A stretch of 64,000 bases of DNA from Vanilla planifolia (GCA_023846275.1 JAIUJO010000292.1:407260-471259); one strand, 5' to 3'. Positions 35,081-47,396 are shown, counted from the first letter of the stretch. Numbers and translations are program-made. Notes: a model not told the origin generated them from the letters alone.

Positions 35081-38000
35081 CACTTTGAAGACATGGATAT
35101 CATAAAAGTTACAAAACATGCCTTTCTTGCGTAGTTGGTGGCTTAGCTTACTCTGCTTGCTCACTATGTAATTTGCATTATGCTCTTTTGAGTGTTTCCT
35201 ATGTACATGGCTGAAATGCCTTACATTGGCTATTATTGATGTTGAATAGTGTAATGTGAGAGTTATAACACTTTTCCTTCTCCAAAAATTATCATTATCT
35301 AATGAGATCCAATCCTATGTCATATTAGATTCATCCATACATTTCCAAAGATTTCATGTAGGTTTAAAAACTTTTTCTTGCTTTCTTGCTACCTTTTTTA
35401 AAGTGATACCAATAGTGGTTCTAATGAAGTGGCAAAATGTGACAAATTTTTTTACCTTATTCATTACTTTTTATTACTTGGGCAAGGATGTGAAGCAACT
35501 CCATTAAGAGACTTGTTTTCTTCTTTGATAGAATTTTCATAATTTACAATCTAAGAGGAGCTATGTATGAAGTTTGGCTCGTAGAGAAGCCAAACTTGGA
35601 TGGTGCAATATGTGCTAAGGTTTTTGATTGTTGAGTTGTAGCTTTACGTTCATGCTACTATAATTGCATGCGTGGCATCTAGTCCATGCACACCCTATGA
35701 CATCCTTTGTAATTGACTTGTGGGGATTGCAAAGTGTAACATTTCCCATAATTGTTAGCACTATGGGCTTCTGATGCTTGGATAAGGTGATTCTTTATTA
35801 GGAGAATTGCATTCTTCATTGGCATAACTGTCATAATATGCCATTTGTGTGGGGTAACATGCAATATGGGGTTGCCCACAACAAAATGGAAGTTGAATGG
35901 TTCAATATGCACTAGAGTTTTTGCATGTTGCCCTATGGCCCAATGCTCATGCTGTTACAGCTACACATGTGATAAGGCACTCTATGGGCATTATAGCAAG
36001 TCCATGCATGCCTTGAGGCAACATATGTGCATGGTTGGTTGGGCCTACAAAGTGTAACGTTTTAAAGATTTTTAGAGCTATAGGTTGCTGATGCTAGGAT
36101 AAGATGCATTATTAGGAGATTTCCATTCTTCCTTGATGGAATTGTCACATTATGCAACCTACAAAGGAAATGTGAGGCATGGTGCATGTCATGGTGAACC
36201 AGATGTTGGATGGTATAGTATGGACTAGGTTTTATTCATGCTAGGTTGCACCCATGGCTACGCACTACTATCGATGCACATAAGATAGAGAACTACACAT
36301 TGTAATAATGTCCCTAAATGACTATCAATCCATATGCATCTTTGGCATTTGATGTACATGATTGGTTGGACAAAAAAGTTTAACTTTTTAGTTGTTTTTA
36401 GCATTGTGGATTACACACACATTGATATGATGATGCCCTTTTATAAGACTTGTCTTCTTGCTTTATAGAACAAGAACAATATGCAATCATTAAGGGGGAA
36501 TGTGTAATGTAGTGCAACTCAAGGTGAAGTAGATGTTGGATGGAGGAATATGCATTAACGTTTGTGCATGCTTGGTTATGGCTTTAGCCACGGGTTGTTA
36601 CTTTTACAAGTGTAGTAGAGCATTGGGTGTTTCGTAATAGTGTGTGCATGCATGCTAGCCAATCTACATGCGCTTTACAACAAGCTATGCATTTGGTTGG
36701 TGGGGGCCTACAATATGTAATTTTTTATTACTTTAGCTAATCAAGCTTTTCACACATGGATAAGGTGTTGCCTTATTAAAAGAGTTACCTTGCTTCTTAT
36801 TAGAAAGGTCACAACATGTAATCCATAAAGGAAATTGTGTGGCCTAATGTGGCCCATAGTGAAGCAAACGTTGGATGGTAAAACATTTACTAGGGATTGT
36901 GCATTATGGACTACACACCTAGTCACACATTGATGCATTGACATGCATGGAAAAGACCTATGCAAGCTATATTACTTTGTACTTGAATGACAACTTGTTT
37001 GTGCATACATAACACCATCTTATGTGCATGGTAAGTTAGGACTACAAAGCGTAACATGTTTTTGATTTTTAACAATATGGGTTGCTGGTGCATGTGTAAG
37101 ATGCCTGATTGGGGGACTTCCTTCTTAATTTATGGAATCAAGTGAATTTGCAATCCACATGGGGTAATGTGAGTTATAGTATGGCTTAAGGTGAAGTAAA
37201 AGTTTGATGATGCAATATGAGCTAGGGTTTATGAGTGCTTGGATACCACCTTAGCTGTATGCTATTGTAGCTACACATGTAACATAGCACCTGTCATGCT
37301 ATAGCATTATGTTTATGGGTGATAATGCACTTTTTGTAGGCAAAGTAGAAAACTATTTCTGTGTGTAGCCACTTGTTGATGTGCACTGAACAACACCAAT
37401 TACATGTGATTGGTTGGGTTCACATAGTGTAACATTTTAGGTAATTTTTAGAGCTTTAGATAGTTAATGCAAAGATAGGGTTAGGCACTATTAGGAACAT
37501 GCCTTCCTTCTTGACAAAATTATTACAATATACAATATTTTAAAAAATAAAATGTGCAATGTGTGGCATTATGTAGTATATGTTGAAGTAAAAATTGGAT
37601 GGTGAAATATGCAAAAGGGTTTGTGCATGTTGGACTGTGCCTCTAATAAAGCATCATAAAGAATAGTGCTTGCTACAACATTGTGCATGCACCTTACGGG
37701 GCCCTAAAAGTAGATTTGTTTTGGATTTTTAGCATTATAGAATACTTTCTCATGTATAAGGTAAAGCTTTATTGGGATACCATTGGATAATATAATATGC
37801 ATAATGGTTGGTGCATGCTAAGGTGTGCCTGTAACTTTATTATACCATAGCTATATATGTAGTAGATCTCTTCGTGTAATGTAGCCCTAGCAGTGCATTA
37901 TTCTTGCATGCAGACAACTAGCACATGTGCTCCTTACTGCAAGCAATGGCTATTTTATCAGTGAATGCCATTATTGACCAATTGTATGCCAGTACACATT

Positions 38001-38557
38001 TTGTAGGACCTGCTTCTTATTGTGCCATGTGGATGATAGTTAAGGCCTTCATCCTTAATTAGACCTTTTGTTCTTTATTATGTATATCTTTGAAGCTTTA
38101 TAGCTTAATAGGATTACATTGTCTTGGGATTACTTTAGAGCAAGAGAAGGGTTTTGTGTTGTTGCTTCTTATAACTTGGCTACCTCTTGCTGTGGCCAAT
38201 CATTATGTGTAGGGCTTTGTCAAATAATTAAACATTCTTAAAGAAGTTCATATGTTGCTTCCTTGTTCAATAAAATTCTTTAGTTTAATTCAATTATTTT
38301 TTTTAGTGCTACACTTCTACTTTGCTAGAACTCTTGGAGTTCTACAAAGCTGTTGAACTTGTGATCATCCCTACTGCCTAGTTAGCATAGTTTTTAAAAT
38401 CACTAATTTTGATCTTCATTCTTCACCAGGGACAAATGTCATTGAAGAAAGCTATTATTGAGAGGCAATGTTTTGGAACTTGAGGGATGGTCTCCCAACT
38501 TAGGAGCATTTGCTCTTACTTTGTGGAGCATCGTCAGACATGGCAAATGATTATTAC
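35081..38557 (+). other. rDNA intergenic spacer relic (IGS 1)
   Basis: The stretch from the 26S end to the next 18S start. 35150-35510 is a single-copy part with a counterpart at 41205-41515 in the second spacer. 35515-37960 holds diverged subrepeats. 37960-38557, the place of the promoter and external transcribed spacer, has no repeat. I see no clear plant RNA polymerase I start motif in it. Confidence 0.8.
35515..37960 (+). repeat. IGS subrepeats, block 1 (~300-390-bp spacing, about 8 units)
   Basis: A core like gttggatggtgcaatatgca followed by ggtttgtgcatgcttgg recurs near 35600, 35890, 36210, 36530, 36870, 37200 and 37590, with a shortened unit near 37790. Between the cores each unit carries a variant of gcctacaaagtgtaac, gttgctagtgcatggataag, ccttattaggagac and caatatgcaatccacaa in that order. 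Units differ from each other at many positions, so the array is old. Short open frames here are chance. Confidence 0.85.
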
Positions 38558-40775
38558 TACATGGTTGATTCTTCTATGAATGGCTCATTAAATTAGTTAT
38601 ACTTTGTTTGATGTTACATGCAACTTGAATAATTGTAATAATTGTAATGCTAATACATTCTCCGAACACTAACTTGGAAGGGATTCCGTTTTTACAAAAA
38701 TGATCGATGCAGGCTTTTTTCTAGCAACTTCGTGGCTCATGAAAACTTATAGAATTACATGGCCTTTGGTTCTGGTAATGCATCTTTTTAATTTTTGTTT
38801 TATCAACTTTTGATGGTAGAACTAAAGCCTACCATGGTGGTCACTAATGATGAAGAATTAGTGTTTCATTTTGGAGAGGGAGCCTAAGAGAATTCTACCT
38901 AGTACAAAAAGGCAATAAGTGCACTAATTATCAAATCCTAACATGGTGAGGTAATTACAATAAATAAAAATAATAATAAACTGTATGAGTCTAGTAATTT
39001 GAATGAGCAAATCTCAATCACTTAATAAGGATCCATTGGAGGGAAAGTTTTGGGATAGTAGCCACCTTTAGGAGCACTATATGTTGAAATTATTTTGTTA
39101 ATGATGAAATTTGGTTTTAACTTGTTAGGTCATGCCCCTGACATCATTACTTTGAAGAAATTAGAGTGCTCAGAGTAAACCCACCCTCTACATACATTTG
39201 CATGAGATAATGTCATAGGATTTTGATCTCATTTAATTATCCTTTGGGATTATAAGAATGATTAAGATGGATAATCGTTGGCATTCTTATTTCATAGTTT
39301 GAGGTAAAATTCTTGAATTCATAGAAGATCATCCATTACAAAAACATACTTTAAGGATGTTTTCATTAATCTAGAATTAAAGTTGGGTGCTCAAAGATGT
39401 TAACATACCATCATAGTCGCAACCATAAATAATTTCAACCAAGCAATGCTGCATATTGATGTTTGGACTCTATCATACCTTATGAGAAATAAAAGTTTCG
39501 GGTTCATTGATAAAAAAATGGTTGAGACCTACATCATACTCCCCTTAAAGACGTTCATACATAAAATAAGTAAAAAGAAAAAGTTGAAGTAGTTGGGGAA
39601 GGGGCATTCCCTAATGTCAAACAAACTCATACAAAAGTGTGTGATGTGTCATCTAGCCTATAACACAATTTCCTTGGTACATTATATGGGAATTTTAAGG
39701 ACTACATATCTTAAACATAAGTAATGGCATTATGATTGGTACCTCTAATGGTAATTGATAAAAGCAATTGGTTCACTAAAACAATTGTTATAGTAGAGTC
39801 TAACTCATTCACCATGCCCTTGACATTTGGAAGTATCATTTTGACATGTTACATTGCTACAAGAATGGCAATAGTCTCCAAGGCCAAAAGTAAACTTAAA
39901 ACACAAGTTTTGCCTACAATAGTAATAGTCTACCCATGCCATCTCAAATACCAATGCCAATTCTAGTATTGTGATCCTCTGACATAACTACATTTTAATT
40001 GAGCTTAACTGGCCTCATTAGAGAAGTCAAATAAGAGTTAACAAGTAGGTCATCAGGGCATGCACACATGCCTTCTAGTGAGATGACAACTCCAACCTAA
40101 AAAAGAATTTTTTTCATGGTTAAAGGAATTGATAGAATGGCACCACAAGGAGTGGAGCCTATAGCTTAATTTGACTCAATATAAGGAAGCTTACCAGTCC
40201 AGACATAGGAAGGATTGATAGATTAAGAACTCTTTCTTGATTATGTGAGTGGTGGTACATGGTCATTCTTAGTTGGTTGAGTGATTTATTTGGTTAAGCA
40301 AGACTTCGGCTTTCTAACTAGTTATGTTGATGCAAGCCCTGTGGCCAATTGTTTATACTAACTATGGCCACTTAGGCTATTGAAAGTTGAGGCAATAACA
40401 AGTGAATAATGCCCTTAGATGTTATTGGCCACACGTGCACTACACTGATGTATTTAATAACTCGATTACATTGGTCAAAAGGTTTGGGTAATCTTATGAA
40501 ACTTTCATTATGATGGAGATATATCATAGCAATCTTTGGTCCTTAAAGAGGAATTCCTAGAAAGTATAATTCATCAACTCACAATGACTATGTCCCTACC
40601 TTTTATACATATAACCCATCACTCTAATCAATTAAATGGTTTAATAAAGTGTTGAATCACTGCGATGTGGCTGGTTTGTCACGTGCAACTTGATGAGAAG
40701 TCCATTGAACCTTCCCCTTTGAGGAAGAAGAATTCATAACAATGTTCTCATAGTTGAACTTAAAAAAGGATCATG
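38558..40775 (+). pseudogene. 18S rRNA relic, both ends present (rDNA unit 2), interrupted by LINE sequence
   Basis: The 5' terminus is readable at 38558 (tac.tggttgatt), followed by a deletion of some tens of bases and then 'gaatggctcattaaatta' at 38577. Further landmarks are 'cctaccatggtggt' near 38829, 'aaggatccattggaggga' near 39026, 'ttactttgaagaaattagag' near 39149, 'ggtaaaattcttgaatt' near 39303 and 'aaggatgttttcattaat' near 39353. At about 39505 (gene position near 1130) similarity is interrupted until about 40110 by LINE RNase H sequence, then resumes with 'ttaaaggaattgatag' and runs to the 3' end at 40775. About 1.6 kb of the 1.8-kb gene remains. Confidence 0.93.
39510..40110 (-). 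mobile_element. 5'-truncated LINE piece (RNase H end) inside 18S unit 2
   Basis: This block matches LINE B at 17528-18100 from 'ataaaaaaatggttgagacctac' onward to the part around 'agtaggtcatcagggca' near 40045, on the same (minus) strand. Only the 3' third of ORF2 is present, which fits a 5'-truncated insertion from incomplete reverse transcription. It splits the 18S relic near gene position 1130-1150. Confidence 0.75.
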
Positions 40776-41004
40776 AATTAGATCAATGAATGAGAAAGAG
40801 ATATGTTTAACCTATGGGGGAGCGAAGGCTGTTTGATGTCACATTCTTTTATCATGTGTGCTTTCCCCACCACGTGCAGTTGGATGCTATGGGGGACTAA
40901 TGACAACTTTTGGGCATGGTCATGCACCAAGGGAGAGCAATGTTAAGCTAGCAATAAGTTTGTTTTGTGTCACCAAGTTTAATGGGGCTTGGTAATCAAT
41001 CATC
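40776..41004 (+). pseudogene. ITS1 relic (rDNA unit 2)
   Basis: About 229 bp, alignable to ITS1 of unit 1. The angiosperm core motif appears as ggcat (40913) and gcaccaagg (40924). Both units share 'cttggtaa' and 'atcatcaaatg' just before 5.8S. Confidence 0.82.
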
Positions 41005-41162
41005 AAATGGTACTCGATGAAGGATATCTTGTATTTTGCATTGATGAAAAACTTAATGAAACATGATACATGTTGTGAATTATAGAATCCCATGAACCAA
41101 TCATTTTTTGAATCCAAATTGCACCCAAGGATTTAAGCTAATGGCATGTCTACATAGGTATA
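41005..41162 (+). pseudogene. 5.8S rRNA relic (rDNA unit 2)
   Basis: About 158 bp: 'aaggatatctt' at 41020, 'gcattgatgaaaaac' near 41039, 'gtgaattatagaatccc' near 41075, 'ttttttgaatccaaattgc' near 41104 and 'ggcatgtctac' near 41143. As in unit 1, the changes are mostly C to T and G to A. Confidence 0.92.
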
Positions 41163-41515
41163 ATGCTAATTCTCACTCCTTGCAAAAGAGGATTAAGCTT
41201 GTGGACACACCTTGGAGGCTTGCCTATGTGCAGGGTTGAAGTGCCTCGCATTGTCAATCTTAGAGGTTGGAGAGCACAATGTGGGATTTATAGCACTTTC
41301 TCTTCTTTGCAATTATTCGTAGTCCATTAAGTTTCAATCCTATGCCATAACAGATTCGTGCTTAATGATGCCTTGTTGGTTTCAAAAAATTTGCCACTTG
41401 CTTGCAATAATTATTAAAATGCTACATATAAAGGTTCTATGTGCGTAGCAAAAATGTGTCAATTTTTTACCATATTCATCGCTTTTGATTTCCTGGGCAT
41501 GAATGTAAAGTTGAA
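41163..41515 (+). other. Deletion junction: 5.8S followed by IGS, ITS2 and 26S missing
   Basis: Only about 40 bases beyond 5.8S could be ITS2. From about 41205 the sequence matches the single-copy start of IGS 1 (35170 onward): 'ctatgtgcagggttgaagtgcc' corresponds to 'ctatgtacatggctgaaatgcc', and the text continues in parallel to about 41510. The 26S gene has thus been lost from this unit in one step or a few. Confidence 0.75.
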
Positions 41516-44500
41516 TTGTTGGGATACTTACCTACATCATTCATAAAATTGTTGCAATATGCAATTTAGGGGCACTACATGCATATTGCAATGAAGCAAA
41601 AGTTGGATGGTGCAATATACTTTAGAGTTTGTGTATGCTTAGCTACACACATAACCACATGTAGAAAACTGTACAGTACAACACTGTGTGCATGTTCGAA
41701 AGCCATTCTTCAAGCCTCTAGTGACATCCTATGCACAGTGCCAGAAGGGCTCACAATATGCAACTTATTTCATATTTTAAGCACTATTGGTTGCCCATGC
41801 TTGGATAAGTTGAAGCTATATGGGGAGTCTTTCCTTCATTGTTGTTGAATTATCATAATATGTAATTTACAAGAAGAAATTTTGGGCATGGTGTGGCTCA
41901 CAACAGTGCTCCAGTTGTGTGGAGCAATATGCATTAAGGTTTGCGAAAGATTTGCTATGGCTCTGGTCTCTTGCTATTGTCATTACATGCACAAAAGAGC
42001 ATTGGATAGAGAACCAGTTCTGTACTATTCACACATTTGCTAACAAGTTTACATGTCTGGTAACCAGTTTTGCGCTCATTATTGCATCCATTGCACGTGG
42101 CTATTAGGTAGACAAAGTATAAATTCTTCTTAGGTTTTTTGCTCTTTTGGTTATTGGCATATGGAAAAGATGATAGAATTATTACTACATGTAATCTATA
42201 AAGAGAGAGTTCTATGTTGTGTGGCCCAAAGCAAAGTAGAAGTTGGGTGATGAATGTGCGCTCAGGTTTTCTCTCATTGGGCTTCATCCCTAACTTTGCA
42301 CAATAGCATAATGTTTGCATGTGTAGTAGGTAGCCACACAGCCAATTGGTGGCATCCTGTGCATATGATTGGCACATCCTAACAAGTTTAACTTTTTTTA
42401 AGGATTTTTGTGTTTCAGGCTATAGGGACATCGAAATGGTGATGCCTTATTAGGACACATGCCTTCCTTATCGGTGAAATTATAAAAATGTTTAATCCAC
42501 ATGTGGCATTGTGTGGCGTAGTCCAACCCAAGGTGAAGCAAAAGTTGTATAGAGTAATATAATCTAGGGTTCATGCATGTTGTGCTTATTCTCGAGCCAC
42601 ATGTGGCTGTCCACAGTTCCTAAGTGTAGAAGTCAGTCTATGCATGGTCTATGACATCTTCTGCAAGGCCTATGGGTTCTATAAAGTAACTTTTTTTTAG
42701 ATTTTTGGCACTATAATTTGCTAATGCATGAATAAGGTGATGCACTATCTGGAGACATGCATTCTCCTTTTACTGAATGCTCACAGTACGTAATCTACAA
42801 GGGTCAATGTGTAGTGCAATGCAGCCCACAATGAAGCAGAATTTGAATGTTGTGATATGCACTGGGGTTTGTTCATGCTTGGTTGTGGCGCAAGTTATGT
42901 GTTGATGTCACTACATGCTTGGTAGAGCACTGGGCATGTTACAGCATTGTGTTGGTGTACAACATCTTATTCATGCACATTCTACTACATGCTTTGCGAG
43001 TGACTTATTTGGCCTTCAAAAGGCATAGTTTTTTAGGGATTTTTTGTGCTACAAGTAGCTGGTACATGAATAAGGTGATTCATTATTGGGAGACTTCACT
43101 TCCTCCATTAAACTACAAAAATAGTTAATTTGTAATAGGAAATATGTGGCATAATATGGCTTATAGCAAATTGAAAGTTGGATGGTGTAGTATACATAAG
43201 TGCTTGTACATTCTTGGCATTGCCCTTACCAATGCGTTGTAGAGAAATTTGGGCTCCATAACATAGTTTATGCACCTGATAGAGAGTCTATGCACATCAA
43301 GTGGAATAATGTCCTTGTGTTTGGTGGGCCCTACAAAGTGCAATTTTCTTTCTTTTTGTTTTTTAGCATTATGATTTTCTATTGCTTGGATAATGTAATG
43401 CCCATTTCAAAAACCTATCTTCTTCATTAACATAATTGTGACAATATATAATCCACAAGTGGTAATGAATGGTTTGGTGTGTTCCATGGTGAAGTAGTAG
43501 TTGGATGTTGTGGTATGCACAAGGGTATTTGTAAGTAGGATTATAGCACAATCTTTGTTTTGATAGACTTGTGTATGATATAGAGCACTAGGCATGTATA
43601 GCACTAGCAATGCATTGTTTGCATGAGTGATGCCAATACGTGCCCTCAATTTTTATTAAATGTGTGCAATTATTGAGGCCTAACAAATGTTTCTTCTTTT
43701 GAGATTTTTAGAGTTTTTGATTACTAGAACAAAGATAATTCCTTATTGAGAGATTTTCCTTACTCCTTGATGACATTTTTGCAACATGTAATCCAGACAA
43801 CATGCCGTATAGTGCTGCCCAAAATGAAGAGAAAGTTGGATGATGCAATATGTGGTATGGCTTGTCCATGCTGGGCTTCGTGCCAAGCCACTTGTGGCCT
43901 ACGATATCCTATGCTCATTGTTGGTAGGGCACACAAATTGTAAGTATTTATTGAATTTTTAGCAATGTGAATTGTTGGTGCATGGATAAAGGGATGACTT
44001 ATTGAGAGACATGCCTTCGTCTATGATGGAATCATTGAAATATGCAATCAGGAAATGTGTGACATGGTATGTCGACTAACAAATTGTATGTTTGATGGTG
44101 CAATATGCAGTAGGGTTTGTGTTTGTTAGGTTTCATCCCTCGTCGCAGGTGGTAGTCCCAAGCGCACATTTATGACAGCCAATCCTCGCATTGCTCGCAA
44201 CATCCTAGGTGAGGCTAGTGTGGCCCAAAAGGCGTAAATGTTTTTATATTTTTAGCACTATAAGCTATTAATGCATAGATAAGGTGATGTCTTATTTTGA
44301 TATTTTCTTTCTTCCTGAGTTGAATTGTCAAAATATGTAATCTAGAAAGGGCAATGAGTGGTCTAGAGCAACCTATGACAAAGTGGAAGTTGAAGGTGTA
44401 ATATGAGCTAGAGTTTGTGCAAATTTGGCTATGTCTTGAGCTACAAGAAATATAGAATTATGTGTGCTTCAACATTGTTTCTAGCAAAATCTTGTGCATG

Positions 44501-45109
44501 TGGTTGGTGGGGCCTACAAAGTGTAACCATTTTTTAAATTTGTAGCACTATGAGTTGCTATTGCTTAGATAAGGTGATGGTTTAGTAGGAGACGTTTCTT
44601 CTTCTTAGATAAAATTGTTATAATATGCAATCCATAAAAGCCAATGTGAGGTACAGTGTGGCCTACAACAAAGAAGAAGTTGGATGGTGTACTGTGCACT
44701 TGGATTTGTGTAAGCATGGATACACCCCTAGCATCATGCTGCTAATGCTTCATGCACAATAGAACACTTGTCATGTTATACCACTAGTGGTGCACTTTCA
44801 TGCATGGGGCTATCTGTACGCTCTCTCCGTACTACATTCAACGTGTTTGTCTATCCTGGCCCACAAAGTGTACCTTCTTTAAGGATTATTAGCATTGTGG
44901 GTTGCTAGTTCTTTGATAAGGCGATGATCTATTTGGAGGCTTAGCATCTTCTTTGACAGAATTTTCACAACATGAATCACTGTGGGGTATATGGAATCTG
45001 GTGCGGCTAGTGGAGAAGTGGGAGGATGATGGTGTGATACACACTAGGTTTAGTGCATGCTGGGCTTCATCCCTATCTGCGTATAATTTTCCATTGTTCA
45101 TGCACGAGA
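41516..45109 (+). repeat. IGS subrepeats, block 2 (about 12 units)
   Basis: The same subrepeat as at 35515-37960. Cores occur near 41600, 41920, 42240, 42545, 42845, 43170, 43500, 43830, 44085, 44385, 44680 and 45020, at spacings of 255-340 bp. The array is interrupted at 45115 by the LTR retrotransposon and continues after it. No coding sequence is supported. Confidence 0.87.
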
Positions 45110-45114
45110 CAAAA
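45110..45114. repeat. Target-site duplication, left (CAAAA)
   Basis: The five bases CAAAA directly before the left LTR (TG at 45115) are repeated directly after the right LTR (53929-53933). Confidence 0.9.
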
Positions 45115-45647
45115 TGTCAAGCCCCCACCGACATCTAATACCATTATGTCACAAAGTTATCATCAGAGTCGCCAAATACAGCATTTAAGTGAGGACAAAT
45201 AAACAAACCAAAGGTGGGGACCCGACGGTAAGACAAACACTAATTCAAAATCCAAAGTATATATATAAAGACATGTTTTTAAACATTTAATCACACTAAA
45301 ATTTTCCCTCTCACACATCTCTTGGAAAGGGCTCTCCTGTAACAGCATCATTCCCAGTTCTCGGTGTAGTGGTTTCATGACCTGTGATGTAAGCACTAAA
45401 TGAGATTTTATAAATCTCAGTAGATAAATCCACATATTTAACCAAGAAAATAAAAGGCATAACAAATACCATTAACAGTAAAGATGAATGTCATACATAC
45501 ATATAAGATAATGTCAAATGAAAGTCATAAAGAAATGCAAGTTCCTTATATTGTGCTTATTACCGGGCCCAATTCCCTTTGACGCATTATCCTCTGGATC
45601 CAATCATCAATGACTGTCCTCTAGCCGGCATCCAACCAAGCACATAA

Positions 45648-45849
45648 CACTAGGCAGATATCTGATCCGAAGATCGATACCCTGCGATCCAACACGCTGA
45701 GCCTAGTGCCACCAGGCAGGTATGGTACCATACCCTGCGATCCAACACGCTGAGCCTGGTGTAATCATCATGGAGTCATAGCACATAACACTAGGCAGAT
45801 ATCTGATCCGAAGATCGATACCCTGCGATCCCACACGCTGAGCCTAGTG
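45648..45849. repeat. Three hairpin-forming repeats in the 3' LTR
   Basis: Units 45648-45708 (61 bp), 45710-45761 (52 bp) and 45789-45849 (61 bp). Units 1 and 3 are bounded by the inverted pair CACTAGGC / GCCTAGTG. Unit 2 is bounded by CACCAGGC / GCCTGGTG, so the pairing is kept by a change on both sides. Each has an inner GCAG / CTGC pair, and unit 2 contains the perfect 16-bp palindrome GGTATGGTACCATACC. All share 'ccctgcgatcc(a/c)acacgctga'. Confidence 0.85.
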
Positions 45850-46490
45850 GTGAGGATAATGTTCTCTGGGAATCCCATTGTTTTATTTGTCATTTTCTAA
45901 ACATCAATCCATGTCATATCAAAAGTCCATTCATGCCATATTGTTTCATCTCTTTCTTTAGCATATTGTATCATATTCTTTCTTTCCATGTTATTTCTTT
46001 CTTTTCAGTTTTTCATGCAAATGCATAAATAATCCACACCATAATATTCCTTTCTTTTTATACCATAAACATATGCAACAATCAAAATTCTATAACAGTA
46101 AGAAAAGCATGTAAAAACACATAATATCGTGCTACATCACAGGGTTAGAAAATTATTCTACCTGGATTTGTTGTACCAAATTTTTCTTGTCAACTTCTAA
46201 TTGGTTTTCTTGATGTCCTACAAGGCCATAGTGCAAACATAATCAAGTTAAAATATGTTTATTTGCCAAAAGTTGCTTTTTCTAAAAATTATTCCCAAAT
46301 AGTTAAAAATTCTGCTTTCTAAAAGCTTTCCCAAACACACCCCAAACTAATCCCAAAAGATGGGCTTACGCGGCATTGAACCGCCCGCTGGACCGCGCGC
46401 ACGTTCGGCGCTGGACCGCCCGCGCAGAAAAAGCTTTCTAAAAGCTTTTCCAAACGGATTTTCAAAAAAAATAAATCTGGCTTACGCAGG

Positions 46491-46670
46491 AGCTGGACCG
46501 CCCGCGACACTGGACCGGGCGCTCGGCGCGCTGGACCGCGCGCGCTGGGCGCTGGACCGGGCGCGCTGGGCGCTGGACCGGGCGCGCTGGGCGCTGGACC
46601 GGGCGCTCGGCGTGCTGGACCGCACGCGCTGGGCGCTGGACCGCGCGCTCGAAGTGCTGGACCGCGCGCC
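46491..46670. repeat. 21-bp C/G-rich tandem repeat, 3' LTR
   Basis: Iterations of gctggaccgggcgcgctgggc and variants, with the invariant core ctggaccg. The 5' LTR copy (53001-53202) has one more unit, which accounts for the full 21-bp length difference between the LTRs. The repeat makes long open frames on both strands that are not genes. Confidence 0.9.
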
Positions 46671-47396
46671 TCCGCATCCGGTTCAACGGCGTAACCCGGT
46701 CCAAAGCCTGGACCGGTTCACGCAGTCCCCCCTCTCTCTCGCGTCCGGCGAAGCCGAAATCTTTCGCCGGCGCTGGATCGGCTTTTTCATATGCTGAATC
46801 GACCGAATCCGGCTCGGCTTCCTCCTCTCGGTCTCCCCCGCCCACCGGAAAATTAAATAACCCTAACGACGAATAAAAAAAATATTTTTTTTACCTTACG
46901 GAAGCCTTCGCCGGCCTTCACTGTCGCTTGCCGGAAATCCTCGCCGGCCGTTACTGTCGCGTCCAATGCTCCCGGAATCCTCGTTGGATGTTAATGTAGC
47001 GTGCAGAAACTTCTTTAAGATATTTCTCCGAAATCTCGCCGTCGCACTCCGGTAACTCTTCGCCGCCGTTTTTCGCAGAAGCGCTTTTCCAAACGCACCT
47101 CGGTCGGCCTTTTATAAACGCGGTCGAAACTGATAAGCCTTGGTTCGTGAACCACGTTTTTGCAGAAAACCCCTTCTAAATTTTATATTTGCAAATATAT
47201 CCTCCGCCAATCGGATTTGAACTAAGCCGACATTTAAAAATTACAGATCTATCCTCTACGTTACAAATTTATCCCAAATCTTCAAAAATTCATAATTTAT
47301 TCATTAGAGCTCCGAAAATTACAAATTAAACATCGTTGGATTCGTCTCACAGAGCTCTTTCTATAAAAAATATAAGATAAAACTAGGGCTGTTACA

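Larger units (their letters stand above)
45115..47396 (-). repeat. 3' LTR (left), 2282 bp
   Basis: Starts tgtcaagccc and ends gctgttaca on the plus strand. Relative to the element's sense strand it is the 3' LTR. It contains three hairpin repeats (45648-45849), a C/G-rich tandem repeat (46491-46670) and a C/G-rich half from about 46360 to 47060 that contrasts with the AT-rich remainder. Open frames of 100-145 codons over it are by-products of the repeats and GC content. Confidence 0.95.

Noticed and set aside
37960-38557. Search for an RNA polymerase I promoter upstream of 18S unit 2
   Set aside because: The position is right for it, but no clear TATATA(A/G)GGG-type start motif could be found; decay may have erased it.
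41955-42377. 140-codon minus-strand open frame
   Set aside because: It lies across IGS subrepeats; the neighbouring units do not keep the frame and no domain is recognisable.
45163-45465. 100-codon minus-strand open frame present in both LTRs
   Set aside because: Identical only because the LTRs are identical. There is no recognisable domain, and it lies in the LTR outside the coding region.
46360-46845. Overlapping 127-145-codon open frames on both strands in the LTR, with copies at 52871-53377
   Set aside because: They translate the 21-bp C/G-rich tandem repeat in two directions. Their length comes from GC content and the repeat period being a multiple of three.
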